NCBI GenBank assembly: GCA_009767595.1
Contig: VSDK01018159.1
Span: forward strand, 9,512-73,511
Direction: 5' to 3'
From: Symbiodinium kawagutii
Lineage: Eukaryota > Sar > Dinophyceae > Suessiales > Symbiodiniaceae
Length of the DNA: 64,000 nt
The notes beneath the pieces are model-generated. The model had not been told where the DNA came from, ran no database searches, and saw nothing but the letters and a program-made list of their open reading frames with translations. Of this stretch, positions 54,329 through 63,278 are shown piece by piece (position 1 is the stretch's first letter; each line of letters starts with the position of its first letter). A program made the translations under genes and the position numbers.

Positions 54329-57300
54329 ATGGCAGCAGCAAATAAGAACTCATCAAGGTGTGTCTGTGTGGGCATTGTGATGGCTTTGAGAGGTGTACGG
54401 AGGTGTGGTGTTCCTGGACTTCCTGGTGGGGTACCAGCAGTTACCATGTCACCAAGTGTACCAGGGGGTTCTGTCGTCGTGCAATCAGGTCAGACTTCCA
54501 ATGGAGCTGTGAACAGTTCGAACGGTCATCAAGGTGCACATCAACATGGAACCTATGGGGATGGAGGTGGTCAAGGTCCTGGGATGGGTCCCTATGGTCC
54601 AGGAGGATGTGATGGCAGTGGTCAAATTCCAGGAGGCCATGGTGGACAAGGAGATCCAGGTCCGGGTCATCCAGGTGATCAAAGTGGAGGTGGCCATGGT
54701 GGGTTTCGAGGCGGGGCTGGAGGAGCTCCAGGTGGTCCACCGGGAGGAGATGGTTATGGAGGTCCTGGAGGTAATGATCCAGGCGGTGGGTTTCCTGGAC
54801 AAGGTCCGCCACGAAGACCTTATCCATATGGAGGACCTGGAGGACCAGGGGGACCTGGAGGACCAGGGGGTCCTGGAGGACCGGGAGGCCCAGGAGGACC
54901 GGGCGGACCAGGTGATCCTGCTGGGTATGGGAACCCTCTTGCGAGGCAACAAGAGATGCCGGGATGGTTGGGGCTCCTGTTGAATCAACAGGAAGCAATC
55001 AGGACAGTGAAGCTTCCAGGGCTTACGGACCTCTCAGAGACGGAGGTGGGACCGTTGGTGGCAGGTGATTGGTTGACTCAGATAGGACCAATCATGAAGG
55101 ATTTGAGTCCGAGCTCGAGTACATGGTGGGAAGCTACATTGCAGGTGGCGGCTGAGAGCTATCAGTTGTGGCTTCAGAGTGATCATCTCGCTCGACTACG
55201 TATCCAACCTGCAGTACCAGGCCATTTCAACCGCGCTCCATGGAATCGGTTGGAGCAGAGAGGTCAAGCACTTTTGTTGGAAGCAGTGCCTGAAGCCCTG
55301 CGATCTGAGTTGATTGCATCGAGGAACATGTCCTGTACGGCAATCATCTTCCGGATTCTCACGAGATATCAACCTGGGGGGTTGGCTGAGAGGTCGCTAC
55401 TCCTACGGCAATTGGTGGAGTCCAAGGTACCCGGAAACCCTACCGAGGCACTTTCTTGCTTGAGATCCTGGAGGCGGTGGCTTGTCCGACTTCAAGAACT
55501 ACAGATCACGCCACCAGACCCAACTTTGCTTATGGGAACTCTGGATAAGTACATGGGGGTGGTAGCAAAGTCGACTGCGCAGGCCAACTTTCGGTTGTCA
55601 ACGGCACGAGCCATCTTACAGGTTGACACGGTCCCAACGATGCGAGGGGTGATGGAGTTTGCCGAGGTCCTCACAGCCGAAGCTGAAGGAGTATGTCATG
55701 GAGGTGCAACTCTACCAGCCAACACCAAGGTGAAGGCGGTCAACGCTGAACCTGGGGGGGGCAAGGGGGCTCATGGGGGAGATCAACGGCCTGGAGCTCC
55801 AGTACCTCCTAAAGGAATTCCACCCAATGAGACGTCTGAGGAGAAGGTCCCTTGCAAGTTCTTTGCATCTCCGGGTGGCTGTAAAAAGGGAAAATCATGT
55901 ACGTACCTTCATGACTGGGGTGCTGGAGGCAAAGCTGGGAGATGTTGGAATTGTGGATCCTCTCAACATATGAAGCCTGACTGTCCTGTGAAGGATGGGG
56001 CAGGACTTAAGAAGGAGAGCGCGCCTCCTTCCACCAAACCTAAGGGTGCGCCTAAGGCAGCACCGGCAGCCAAGAAGGCCAATGGAACGGAGAAGGTAGA
56101 GCCGGAGACCGAGAAGGCTGTGAAGGGTGTGGAAGAGGACAAGGGCAAGGGAGATGGGTCCATGAGCAACCCGGCTGTGAATGGGTTGATTGCTGAAGCA
56201 ACACATCTACTGAGGTCTATGAGGAGTCCATCGCTCAAGGCAGTGCACATCAGTGCTGTACAACCAGGGGATGGTGTACGAGCCCTGTTGGATGGTGGGG
56301 CCACCCACGCCTTGAGGACGGCTCGAAGTGATGAAGAATACGAGCTCGCCACTCCTGTACGAGTGGAACTGGCAGCTGGCGAAGTTGTACTGCGTCAACT
56401 TCCGGGCAGCGGCATCCTCCTATCCAAGGAACCGACTCAGACGATCGTGCCGCTAGGTAAGCTGATCTTGCTCGGCTACACGGTTCAATGGGATTCTGAG
56501 GGGTTCTTGCTGAGACGGCCGGATGGAAAGGAAATTTCCACGACCTTAGAGGGGGAGTGTCCAACTGTGGCCGAAGATTGTGCTATGGTGCTCCTGGATG
56601 AGCTGGAGAAGTTCATGTGCGAATCAGAGCTACGTCTTCAGGTGCTTCGAGGTGAAGATGTCAAGGAAATGGATGGGGACCTTAAGAGATGGCTCTTGGG
56701 GTTGAAGGAGTTGTTTCCGGATGCTCCGGATGAGGTGCTGGTCCAGATTCCACCTCGCAGGAAATGGACGGGGGAGACTGTGCCATGGAACCGAAGAATG
56801 AGGAGGAAGTTTGGGAGCGCCTCCAAGTTGGCCATGCATCTCTTCGTGGGTGACGATCCGAAGTATTGGTCCAAGGCCTTGGATCATCGAGGCTTTACTA
56901 CGTTGACTTTGGACAAGGCCAACGACTCCAGGGAGGACTTGCTCAACGATCACGTCTTCCACTATTTGACTGAGCTGGCAGAGGCTGGACGTGTGGCTGC
57001 ATACCTAGGTGGACCGCCCTGTAGAACAGTGAGCGTGTTAAGGTTTCGGCAGCCAGGCCCTCCTCCAGTTCGAGCCAGAGATGGGCCAGAGAGATTTGGC
57101 TTTAAGAACTTGGAGGGTAAGCTCTTGGAGGGTGTGCAGCAGGACACGATCCTCTACCTCAGGTTTTTGTGGCTTTACTCACTTGCTCAGGACGCAAACC
57201 CAGAAAAGGTAGCATTCCTGAAGGAGTCTCCAGAGGATCCCAACGTCTACAAGAAGGAGGACGATCCCAATGAGTATCCATCATTCTTTTCGTGGCCGGA

Positions 57301-60300
57301 ATGGGATAACCTGAAGAAAAAGTACAAACTCTGGGAAGTAGCGTTTGATCAAGGTCCACTTGGTCACGAAAGACAAAAGCCTACGAGGATTGGTACAAAC
57401 CTTGGGTTGCTCCATGATCTTTGGAAGAATAGGGGTCGAGGAAGTGACACGGCTCCGCTACCACAGGATCTGGAGGGGAGATTGCAGAGATCAAGGAGAT
57501 GGTCTTCGTGGGCGCCGGGGTTTAAGGCCAGGATTGTGGAAGCCTTGATTGCAGAGCATCATCAACCGTGGCTGCGAAGGATGTCCGCAGCTCAATGGCA
57601 ACAACATGTTGCAAACGATCACCAGCCGTTCTCTCGTGAGTGTTTCCACTGTCAGCAGGGTGGGGGAAAACAAAGGGCGCATGTAAAAGTGCCAGCGCCC
57701 GATACCTTTACCCTCTCACTGGACGTGTGCGGACCTTTTGCTGAAGGTGAAGACATCGAAGGGGGATCTGCTCGCTACTTCATGGTGGGTGTCTACACAA
57801 TCCCGATCAGGAAGGACGGGGGGAAGATGAATCTACCTTCACCTACTATGGGGGCGGTTCTCAAGGAAGAGGATATTCCCGTGGAAGATGAAGATGCTCC
57901 GCTACCAGCTGCAGAGGAATTGCTTGTACCTGAGGAGGAAGAAATCTTTCCTGATGAAGTTGCCCGTCCCGAGGATGAGGTGGCGTTGGATAAGTGGGAA
58001 GAGGATCACGTCGAGGCCAATTTGGACTTCGAGGTTCGCCAGTACACCATGGTGGAGGTGCTGACCAGCCGATCGGGAGCATGCATGGTGGGAGCCCTAG
58101 CTCGAATGCATGCTCGTTTGGCATACCTGGGGTTTCCTCTGAGAAGGATTCATTCCGATCGTGCTGGAGAGCTCAGCAGCCGCAGGATGCGGCAATGGGC
58201 CGAGGATCGTGCAATTTATCGCACGTTCACTTCCGGAAGTGACTGGCGAGCCAACGGACGTGCTGAAGCTGAGATTGGCATGATTCGTCGAGGAATCTCC
58301 GTGGTGCTCAAGGCTACCAAGGTCCCAGTCTCACAGTGGCCCATGATTGCTCGTCATCTCGGAGAACGTCGAGGTCGACTTCAGCTGCAAGCTCTGGGAC
58401 TGAAGGCGCCCCTGCTTTTGCCGTACAACACGGAGGTGCTGGTGGAAACCAAAAAGTGGGAGGAATTTCAACAACCATGGAGAGCCCGCAAAAAGCGAGC
58501 TTGGGTAAGGGGCCCGGATCCGTCTATGTCATTGTCAAGTGGGGGACATGTCCTACTTGATGAGGAGGACAAGTGGACACGTGGAGTTCGCCCACGGCCA
58601 CTGGATGCTGCGCATGAGGCTGTGGAAGCTCCGCTACCAGATCTTGATGAAGCTGAACCTGGTGATGGACCCCTGGCTGAACCCTCTCCACCACGCAAAC
58701 GACACGTGGGCAAAAAACCACCTATGCTTTGTCATGCTGAAGTACCTCTACCTGCCCAAGACGAGCACGGGGGGGGTATATGTAGTAAGAGAGAAAAAAG
58801 TAGTGGTGGTGATGTCAAGGAGGTCGTCTTCGAAAGTTGTCCAAGTGGGGCTGTCGGCGTAAATGGGTGTCGTCATGGAGTTGGAAACGTCGTCCTGGAG
58901 GAATCGCAAGAGGATATAAAGCCCCACAGACGGGACTGGGATGGCCTCAGAGAAGAATGGCATGCTCGTCTCAGGTGTGGGGAGTCCCTCAGCAACGAGG
59001 AGTTCTGCATCTTCGATCAAAAGGCTGATGGGGGGGCAGAAGAGAGCATCTTCCTCAAGGCCATCAACGTCGAGAACCAGATGCTATGGGAAACCATCAA
59101 AAAAGAAAGTGCTCTTGAACAAGAAGGCAGAGTTCGAGAGTGTGAAGAGGCTGCCAATGACGAAGCGCCCCTTCAAACAAAAACAGTTGCCTTGGCTGAA
59201 GTCAGGGGAGACCTGGCAGGGTGGAAAGAATCGATGCTCAAGGAGTATCAACAGCTGCTGAACAGCGGTGCAATCAAGGAGATTGACCTGGAGGAGCTGC
59301 CAGCCATGTTGGAAAAAGCAAGGGCAAATGGGCGGCGCTGTGAAAGAATCCCCTCAAAAGGAGTCTACACTGTGAAGGCTCATACAGGGAGAAGGAAGAC
59401 AAGGCTGGTGGCATGTGGTAATCACATGGCTGAGAGAGCGTCGGAGGAGCTGTACTCATCCGGATTGGATGCGACTCAACTCCGGGTGCTACTGCGACAT
59501 GCAGGACTACGTGGTTGGGGGGCTGGCTCCATCGACATAACGTCGGCTTTTCTCCTAGCTCCGACTTCGCAGGACGAGCTCATCGTGCTGACACCACCCA
59601 GGTTGATGCAGGAAGCGGGAGTGATCCCTTGGAACATCGCCCTTGAAGTGACAGGTGCGGTGTATGGGTTGACGACAGCCCCGAGGGACTGGTCAGGGCA
59701 CCGTGATACCACAATGAGGAAGTGGAGATGGTCAAATGGCAAGTGCGAGTACCATCTTCGTCCGTTGAAGGATGCAAACCTCTGGGAGATTGTTGAGATC
59801 TCGGGTGACCAGTCACGGGGGGTGGGATACGTCGCGGTGTATGTTGACGACCTCCTCATCCTGGGGAAGGAAGAGGTGATCCACAACACGGCGGAGTTCA
59901 TCCAAACTCAGTGGAAGACATCGCAGCTGGAACTGGCGGCAAAGGGACACGCCATGAAATTTTGCGGGATGGAAATCGAAGTTGGTGGGAATGGTGAGTT
60001 GGAGATTCACCAACAGAGTTACCTGCGGGAGCTTTTTCTTCGACATGGAGTTCAAGAAGGAGTGGCTTCGATACGAATGGATGAAGTCGAGGAGGAGAAC
60101 AACATCCAGAAGAAGGAGGTTCGCCGCGCTCAGTGCCTAGCGGGGGAGATCTTGTGGGCAGCTACAAGGACACGCCCAGACGTGAACTTTGCAGCGCACC
60201 GACTCTCGCAAGAAGCAACCAAACATCCGAGATGGGTTGGTAAGGTGGCGATTGAGGTCCTCAAGTACCTGAAGGCCACGGAGGACTACACCCTAAAGTA

Positions 60301-63073
60301 TGGAAGGCTGGAGGAGGACAACCCGCAGGAAGAGTGCAAAAGGAGGACCCCAAGAACCAATGGAACAATTGAGGTTCTCTCCGACTCGTCCCATGCGCCA
60401 GAGGAGGGCAAGGATGTTTCGGGGTTTGTGTGTTTGTATGGCGGTGCCATAGTCTTCTGGCATACGCAACGCCAACCGCTACGAACGCTTTCTACGGCCG
60501 AAAGCGAGCTAGTGGCCATGGTTGAGGCTCTGCAATTGGGCAGAAACATCAAGTCCCTAGTGGATTTGGTGGAGGAACCTCAACAGTTGGAATTGCTGGG
60601 GGACAACAGGGCAGCGCTGGTGTTAGCCAGCGGCCAGGGTGGAGGTTGGAGAACTCGACACCTCCGATTGAGGGCCTACGCGTTGATCGAGGCGGTGAAG
60701 ATCGGGGAGATCAACCTTTGCTACCGCCCAGGCATTTACTTGCTTGCTGACGCATTGACGAAAAACCTGTCCGCCGTTGTGCTGAGGAGGTTCTGCCAGG
60801 CTGCTGGGTTGGTTCGGGAAACCATTGAGGTGATCAAGGAGAAAGCGATCTACCTGGGCAATGTGGTTGGTGAAGGAGCCCGACAACTCAAGGAAAGATT
60901 CACCTCGGCGTTGGGGCTTCTACTTGCTGGAGTCTCACAACTACCAGGGGTTGCAGCCACACCGGATGCGGCGCAGGATGAAAAGGACGAAGGCTATGGT
61001 TGGGTGCTGTTGGTGATGGGCATCTTGGTGATTTGGGAGATGGCGAAAATGGGGGTTACCAAGTTGCAGGCGTTGTTGATGGGGGAAAAGGAGACCATGA
61101 AGATTCGCCTGATGGACCCCTATGCTACTGTACCCACCAAGGCTACTCCTGAAGCGGCGGGTTATGATGTTACCACCATTGAAGAGTTTGATTTGGGCCC
61201 CGGGGAACGGTGGTTGGTTCACACCGGAGTGTCCATGCAGATCCCCAAAGGAACTTATGGAAGGGTAGCGGGGAGAAGTGGTTTGGCGACCCGTCATGGA
61301 ATCACTGTCGGTGCGGGTGTGATTGATTCTGACTATCGTGGGGAAGTTCGAATTCTTCTGTTCAACAATGGGGGGGAAACTGTCCACTTCAGTGTTGGCG
61401 ACAGAGTGGCTCAAGTGATCTTGGAGAAGATCGCCCAAGTAGAGGTGGTGACAGCCCACGTCTTGAACCCATCTCTCCGAGGACCTCGTGGGTTTGGGAG
61501 TTCGGGGGTTAGTGGCGCACCAAGGATCCGAGCCATGGCCTCAGAAGCTGACCGCAGTCCACCCCGAGATGGTCGAGTTGAGGTACCAGCTACAGAAATT
61601 CCCAGTGGTGCTCGTTCCAGTGATGGGACATGTGGAGGTATAGGAGCTCCGCTACCAGAAGTTCGTACCACGGAGGATTCAGGAGTTGCTCCAGGAGAAG
61701 GAGAGGTGAGAAGGAGGAACAAGGCCCAACCTCAAGCAGGTTCGGTGGGACGTTCCGTTGAACCACCAGGAGGACCAACACATGGTGGCACTGAGGCGGC
61801 ATCTTCAGATCCGAGGACTGGAACTGAAGCGTCCAATGAGGATCATCCACCCCGTGATGTAGGTGGGGGAGATCTACCCAGTGGAGGAAATGGACATCAA
61901 GGAGGTGACACCGGTCATGGAGGAGAACCTCACGGACCTAGTGATCCACCTCGTAATGACGAACGAGAAGGAGGTGATGCAGGTCATGGAGGAGAACCTC
62001 ACGGACCAAGAGACCCACCTCGAGAAGTACCAGATATGGAAGTCCGTAGAAGGAAGTCCATTGCAGAGAGATTGGCGGAGACCGATTCACCCGATGATGC
62101 ACCGGGTGAGGAGAGGAAGAAAACCACGATCCAGGTGGTCAATCCAAGGCAACGTGCCGAAAGGCTCTATGCCAGAAAAAGGTATGAGGAGCTGAGGGAC
62201 GAGGATGAAGCTCTCCGAAGGGAGGGCGACTATGGTCCACAGGCGCAACCCAAGATGGGACCACGTCCAGAGCCTAAGGCAAGACCTATGTCCAGTGGAG
62301 CTGCCCCTGAACCAATGGAGGTTGACCCTGAAGATGAGAGTCCAGTGGTGCTCAAGGGGAACAACAAGAATCCCAGCGCCTATACACGACATCGGGAAGG
62401 GGGGTATGGCTCCGCTACCAAGGTCGAGCTTCGATCCAAGTCGAGGAGAAGTTCCAGGGCTACATCGAGGTCCGACTCCCGTGATTCAAGGGAGCCAAGT
62501 AACCCAGGAGGCCCAGCAACTTCTTCTGGAGGACACCGAGTGGAAGGTTTTTCTGGTGCTACAGGAGCTCCTCCACCTGGAGAAGATCCTTCCCGCGAAG
62601 ACCTGCTGATGACCATTGCTCAGTGGGTGCCGAGGCCTTTCCACATGTGTATGACTCGCTTCGATGACGAGACCATCTACACGTCTCTTCCTGGTGACAC
62701 CATGGAGGCCATGATGATTCGAGTCAGAAAGGGATGGGACTTGTGGGCCAAACACTGCCTCCCGGATGAGATTGTTCTGAGGACTATGGTGTGTCCGGAG
62801 GAGGGGGCAGACAATTCCTTCACGTACCACACGAAGGAGGGACTGGCCATTGAGGGAATCATTCATCGAAAGACCCGAAAGAAGTTCTTCGACAAGACCA
62901 ATGTCGAGAACAGTACGGATCAATGGACGAAGGGAACGTTGAACATCCTCTTCATGCCGGACGACTTCAAGGTCATCGCATTCAGGCTGAGGAAGGGGGC
63001 TGCCAGGATGCCATATGCAACGCAAACCTGGCGCGGATATACCCTCTTCTTCAAGGACGCAAGGTATGGATGA
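54329..63073 (+). CDS. Copia Gag-Pol polyprotein with C3H/CCHC fingers, PPC domain and dUTPase
   Basis: A single 2914-residue frame. N-terminal Gly/Pro collagen-like stretch (about 60-205); capsid-like helical region; C3H finger (C509 to about H528) and CCHC knuckle (C539-C552); protease ALLDGGATH (D655); a domain with LFVG (G841), YLGGPPCRTV (C898) and FLKESP (E966), similar to the LINE C-terminal domain; integrase with zinc-binding H/C residues (about 1094-1109) and D1132, D1277, E1313 (D-x35-E); reverse transcriptase AVYVDDLLIL (D1840-D1841); RNase H D2019, E2058, D2092, D2141; a hydrophobic segment (about 2224-2240); a dUTPase (2257-2392) with AGYD (D2280), GRSGLA, GVIDSDYRGE (D2333) and RGPRGFGSSG; an acidic, proline-rich linker; and an unidentified folded C-terminal region (about 2755-2914). 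An acidic insert of about 70 residues lies between the first two integrase aspartates. The element would make virus-like particles, copy its RNA and integrate the cDNA. Confidence 0.93.
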   Translation: MAAANKNSSRCVCVGIVMALRGVRRCGVPGLPGGVPAVTMSPSVPGGSVVVQSGQTSNGAVNSSNGHQGAHQHGTYGDGGGQGPGMGPYGPGGCDGSGQIPGGHGGQGDPGPGHPGDQSGGGHGGFRGGAGGAPGGPPGGDGYGGPGGNDPGGGFPGQGPPRRPYPYGGPGGPGGPGGPGGPGGPGGPGGPGGPGDPAGYGNPLARQQEMPGWLGLLLNQQEAIRTVKLPGLTDLSETEVGPLVAGDWLTQIGPIMKDLSPSSSTWWEATLQVAAESYQLWLQSDHLARLRIQPAVPGHFNRAPWNRLEQRGQALLLEAVPEALRSELIASRNMSCTAIIFRILTRYQPGGLAERSLLLRQLVESKVPGNPTEALSCLRSWRRWLVRLQELQITPPDPTLLMGTLDKYMGVVAKSTAQANFRLSTARAILQVDTVPTMRGVMEFAEVLTAEAEGVCHGGATLPANTKVKAVNAEPGGGKGAHGGDQRPGAPVPPKGIPPNETSEEKVPCKFFASPGGCKKGKSCTYLHDWGAGGKAGRCWNCGSSQHMKPDCPVKDGAGLKKESAPPSTKPKGAPKAAPAAKKANGTEKVEPETEKAVKGVEEDKGKGDGSMSNPAVNGLIAEATHLLRSMRSPSLKAVHISAVQPGDGVRALLDGGATHALRTARSDEEYELATPVRVELAAGEVVLRQLPGSGILLSKEPTQTIVPLGKLILLGYTVQWDSEGFLLRRPDGKEISTTLEGECPTVAEDCAMVLLDELEKFMCESELRLQVLRGEDVKEMDGDLKRWLLGLKELFPDAPDEVLVQIPPRRKWTGETVPWNRRMRRKFGSASKLAMHLFVGDDPKYWSKALDHRGFTTLTLDKANDSREDLLNDHVFHYLTELAEAGRVAAYLGGPPCRTVSVLRFRQPGPPPVRARDGPERFGFKNLEGKLLEGVQQDTILYLRFLWLYSLAQDANPEKVAFLKESPEDPNVYKKEDDPNEYPSFFSWPEWDNLKKKYKLWEVAFDQGPLGHERQKPTRIGTNLGLLHDLWKNRGRGSDTAPLPQDLEGRLQRSRRWSSWAPGFKARIVEALIAEHHQPWLRRMSAAQWQQHVANDHQPFSRECFHCQQGGGKQRAHVKVPAPDTFTLSLDVCGPFAEGEDIEGGSARYFMVGVYTIPIRKDGGKMNLPSPTMGAVLKEEDIPVEDEDAPLPAAEELLVPEEEEIFPDEVARPEDEVALDKWEEDHVEANLDFEVRQYTMVEVLTSRSGACMVGALARMHARLAYLGFPLRRIHSDRAGELSSRRMRQWAEDRAIYRTFTSGSDWRANGRAEAEIGMIRRGISVVLKATKVPVSQWPMIARHLGERRGRLQLQALGLKAPLLLPYNTEVLVETKKWEEFQQPWRARKKRAWVRGPDPSMSLSSGGHVLLDEEDKWTRGVRPRPLDAAHEAVEAPLPDLDEAEPGDGPLAEPSPPRKRHVGKKPPMLCHAEVPLPAQDEHGGGICSKREKSSGGDVKEVVFESCPSGAVGVNGCRHGVGNVVLEESQEDIKPHRRDWDGLREEWHARLRCGESLSNEEFCIFDQKADGGAEESIFLKAINVENQMLWETIKKESALEQEGRVRECEEAANDEAPLQTKTVALAEVRGDLAGWKESMLKEYQQLLNSGAIKEIDLEELPAMLEKARANGRRCERIPSKGVYTVKAHTGRRKTRLVACGNHMAERASEELYSSGLDATQLRVLLRHAGLRGWGAGSIDITSAFLLAPTSQDELIVLTPPRLMQEAGVIPWNIALEVTGAVYGLTTAPRDWSGHRDTTMRKWRWSNGKCEYHLRPLKDANLWEIVEISGDQSRGVGYVAVYVDDLLILGKEEVIHNTAEFIQTQWKTSQLELAAKGHAMKFCGMEIEVGGNGELEIHQQSYLRELFLRHGVQEGVASIRMDEVEEENNIQKKEVRRAQCLAGEILWAATRTRPDVNFAAHRLSQEATKHPRWVGKVAIEVLKYLKATEDYTLKYGRLEEDNPQEECKRRTPRTNGTIEVLSDSSHAPEEGKDVSGFVCLYGGAIVFWHTQRQPLRTLSTAESELVAMVEALQLGRNIKSLVDLVEEPQQLELLGDNRAALVLASGQGGGWRTRHLRLRAYALIEAVKIGEINLCYRPGIYLLADALTKNLSAVVLRRFCQAAGLVRETIEVIKEKAIYLGNVVGEGARQLKERFTSALGLLLAGVSQLPGVAATPDAAQDEKDEGYGWVLLVMGILVIWEMAKMGVTKLQALLMGEKETMKIRLMDPYATVPTKATPEAAGYDVTTIEEFDLGPGERWLVHTGVSMQIPKGTYGRVAGRSGLATRHGITVGAGVIDSDYRGEVRILLFNNGGETVHFSVGDRVAQVILEKIAQVEVVTAHVLNPSLRGPRGFGSSGVSGAPRIRAMASEADRSPPRDGRVEVPATEIPSGARSSDGTCGGIGAPLPEVRTTEDSGVAPGEGEVRRRNKAQPQAGSVGRSVEPPGGPTHGGTEAASSDPRTGTEASNEDHPPRDVGGGDLPSGGNGHQGGDTGHGGEPHGPSDPPRNDEREGGDAGHGGEPHGPRDPPREVPDMEVRRRKSIAERLAETDSPDDAPGEERKKTTIQVVNPRQRAERLYARKRYEELRDEDEALRREGDYGPQAQPKMGPRPEPKARPMSSGAAPEPMEVDPEDESPVVLKGNNKNPSAYTRHREGGYGSATKVELRSKSRRSSRATSRSDSRDSREPSNPGGPATSSGGHRVEGFSGATGAPPPGEDPSREDLLMTIAQWVPRPFHMCMTRFDDETIYTSLPGDTMEAMMIRVRKGWDLWAKHCLPDEIVLRTMVCPEEGADNSFTYHTKEGLAIEGIIHRKTRKKFFDKTNVENSTDQWTKGTLNILFMPDDFKVIAFRLRKGAARMPYATQTWRGYTLFFKDARYG

Positions 63074-63132
63074 AGATGTACGTCAACGTCTGAGGGGGGC
63101 TTGAGCCTGTGTCACAGTCCCATTCTGAGAAT

Positions 63133-63142
63133 GGGAGGGGAG
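63133..63142 (+). other. Polypurine tract
   Basis: GGGAGGGGAG directly before the 3' LTR, inside the longer purine-rich GAGAATGGGAGGGGAG. It is the expected plus-strand primer and fixes the LTR start at 63143. The short hairpin-like CCCATTCTGAGAATGGG just upstream (63119-63135) overlaps it. Confidence 0.8.
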
Positions 63143-63278
63143 CGCTGTGACATCAATTCTTCTTTTGAAAGCTAGGTCGTAGCATGGCTCCTTAGCAAGG
63201 ATGATACACACCAAATCGAGGGACTGTGATAGCCCCTTTTGAGTGCTCAAGAAAAAGAGAACCTGCGGCTCCGCTGTA
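63143..63278 (+). repeat. 3' LTR
   Basis: 136 bp, identical by eye to the 5' LTR at 53427-53562. Preceded by the purine tract and followed by the GTTAT target duplication. Confidence 0.9.

Larger units (their letters stand above)
53427..63278 (+). mobile_element. Ty1/copia-type LTR retrotransposon, apparently intact
   Basis: The 9.85-kb element has identical 136-bp LTRs, a purine tract next to the 3' LTR, a 5-bp target duplication and one long open frame with capsid-like, protease, integrase, reverse transcriptase and RNase H regions in copia order (integrase before reverse transcriptase). The insertion split the satellite array. Identical LTRs and an unbroken 2914-codon frame point to recent movement. 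The LTR ends are CGCTG...GCTGTA, not the usual TG...CA, and a standard tRNA primer-binding site after the 5' LTR was not recognised. Confidence 0.92.

Noticed and set aside
54441..54998. Long ORFs opposite and beside the copia Gly-Pro region
   Set aside because: They are shadows of a GC-biased repetitive coding region.
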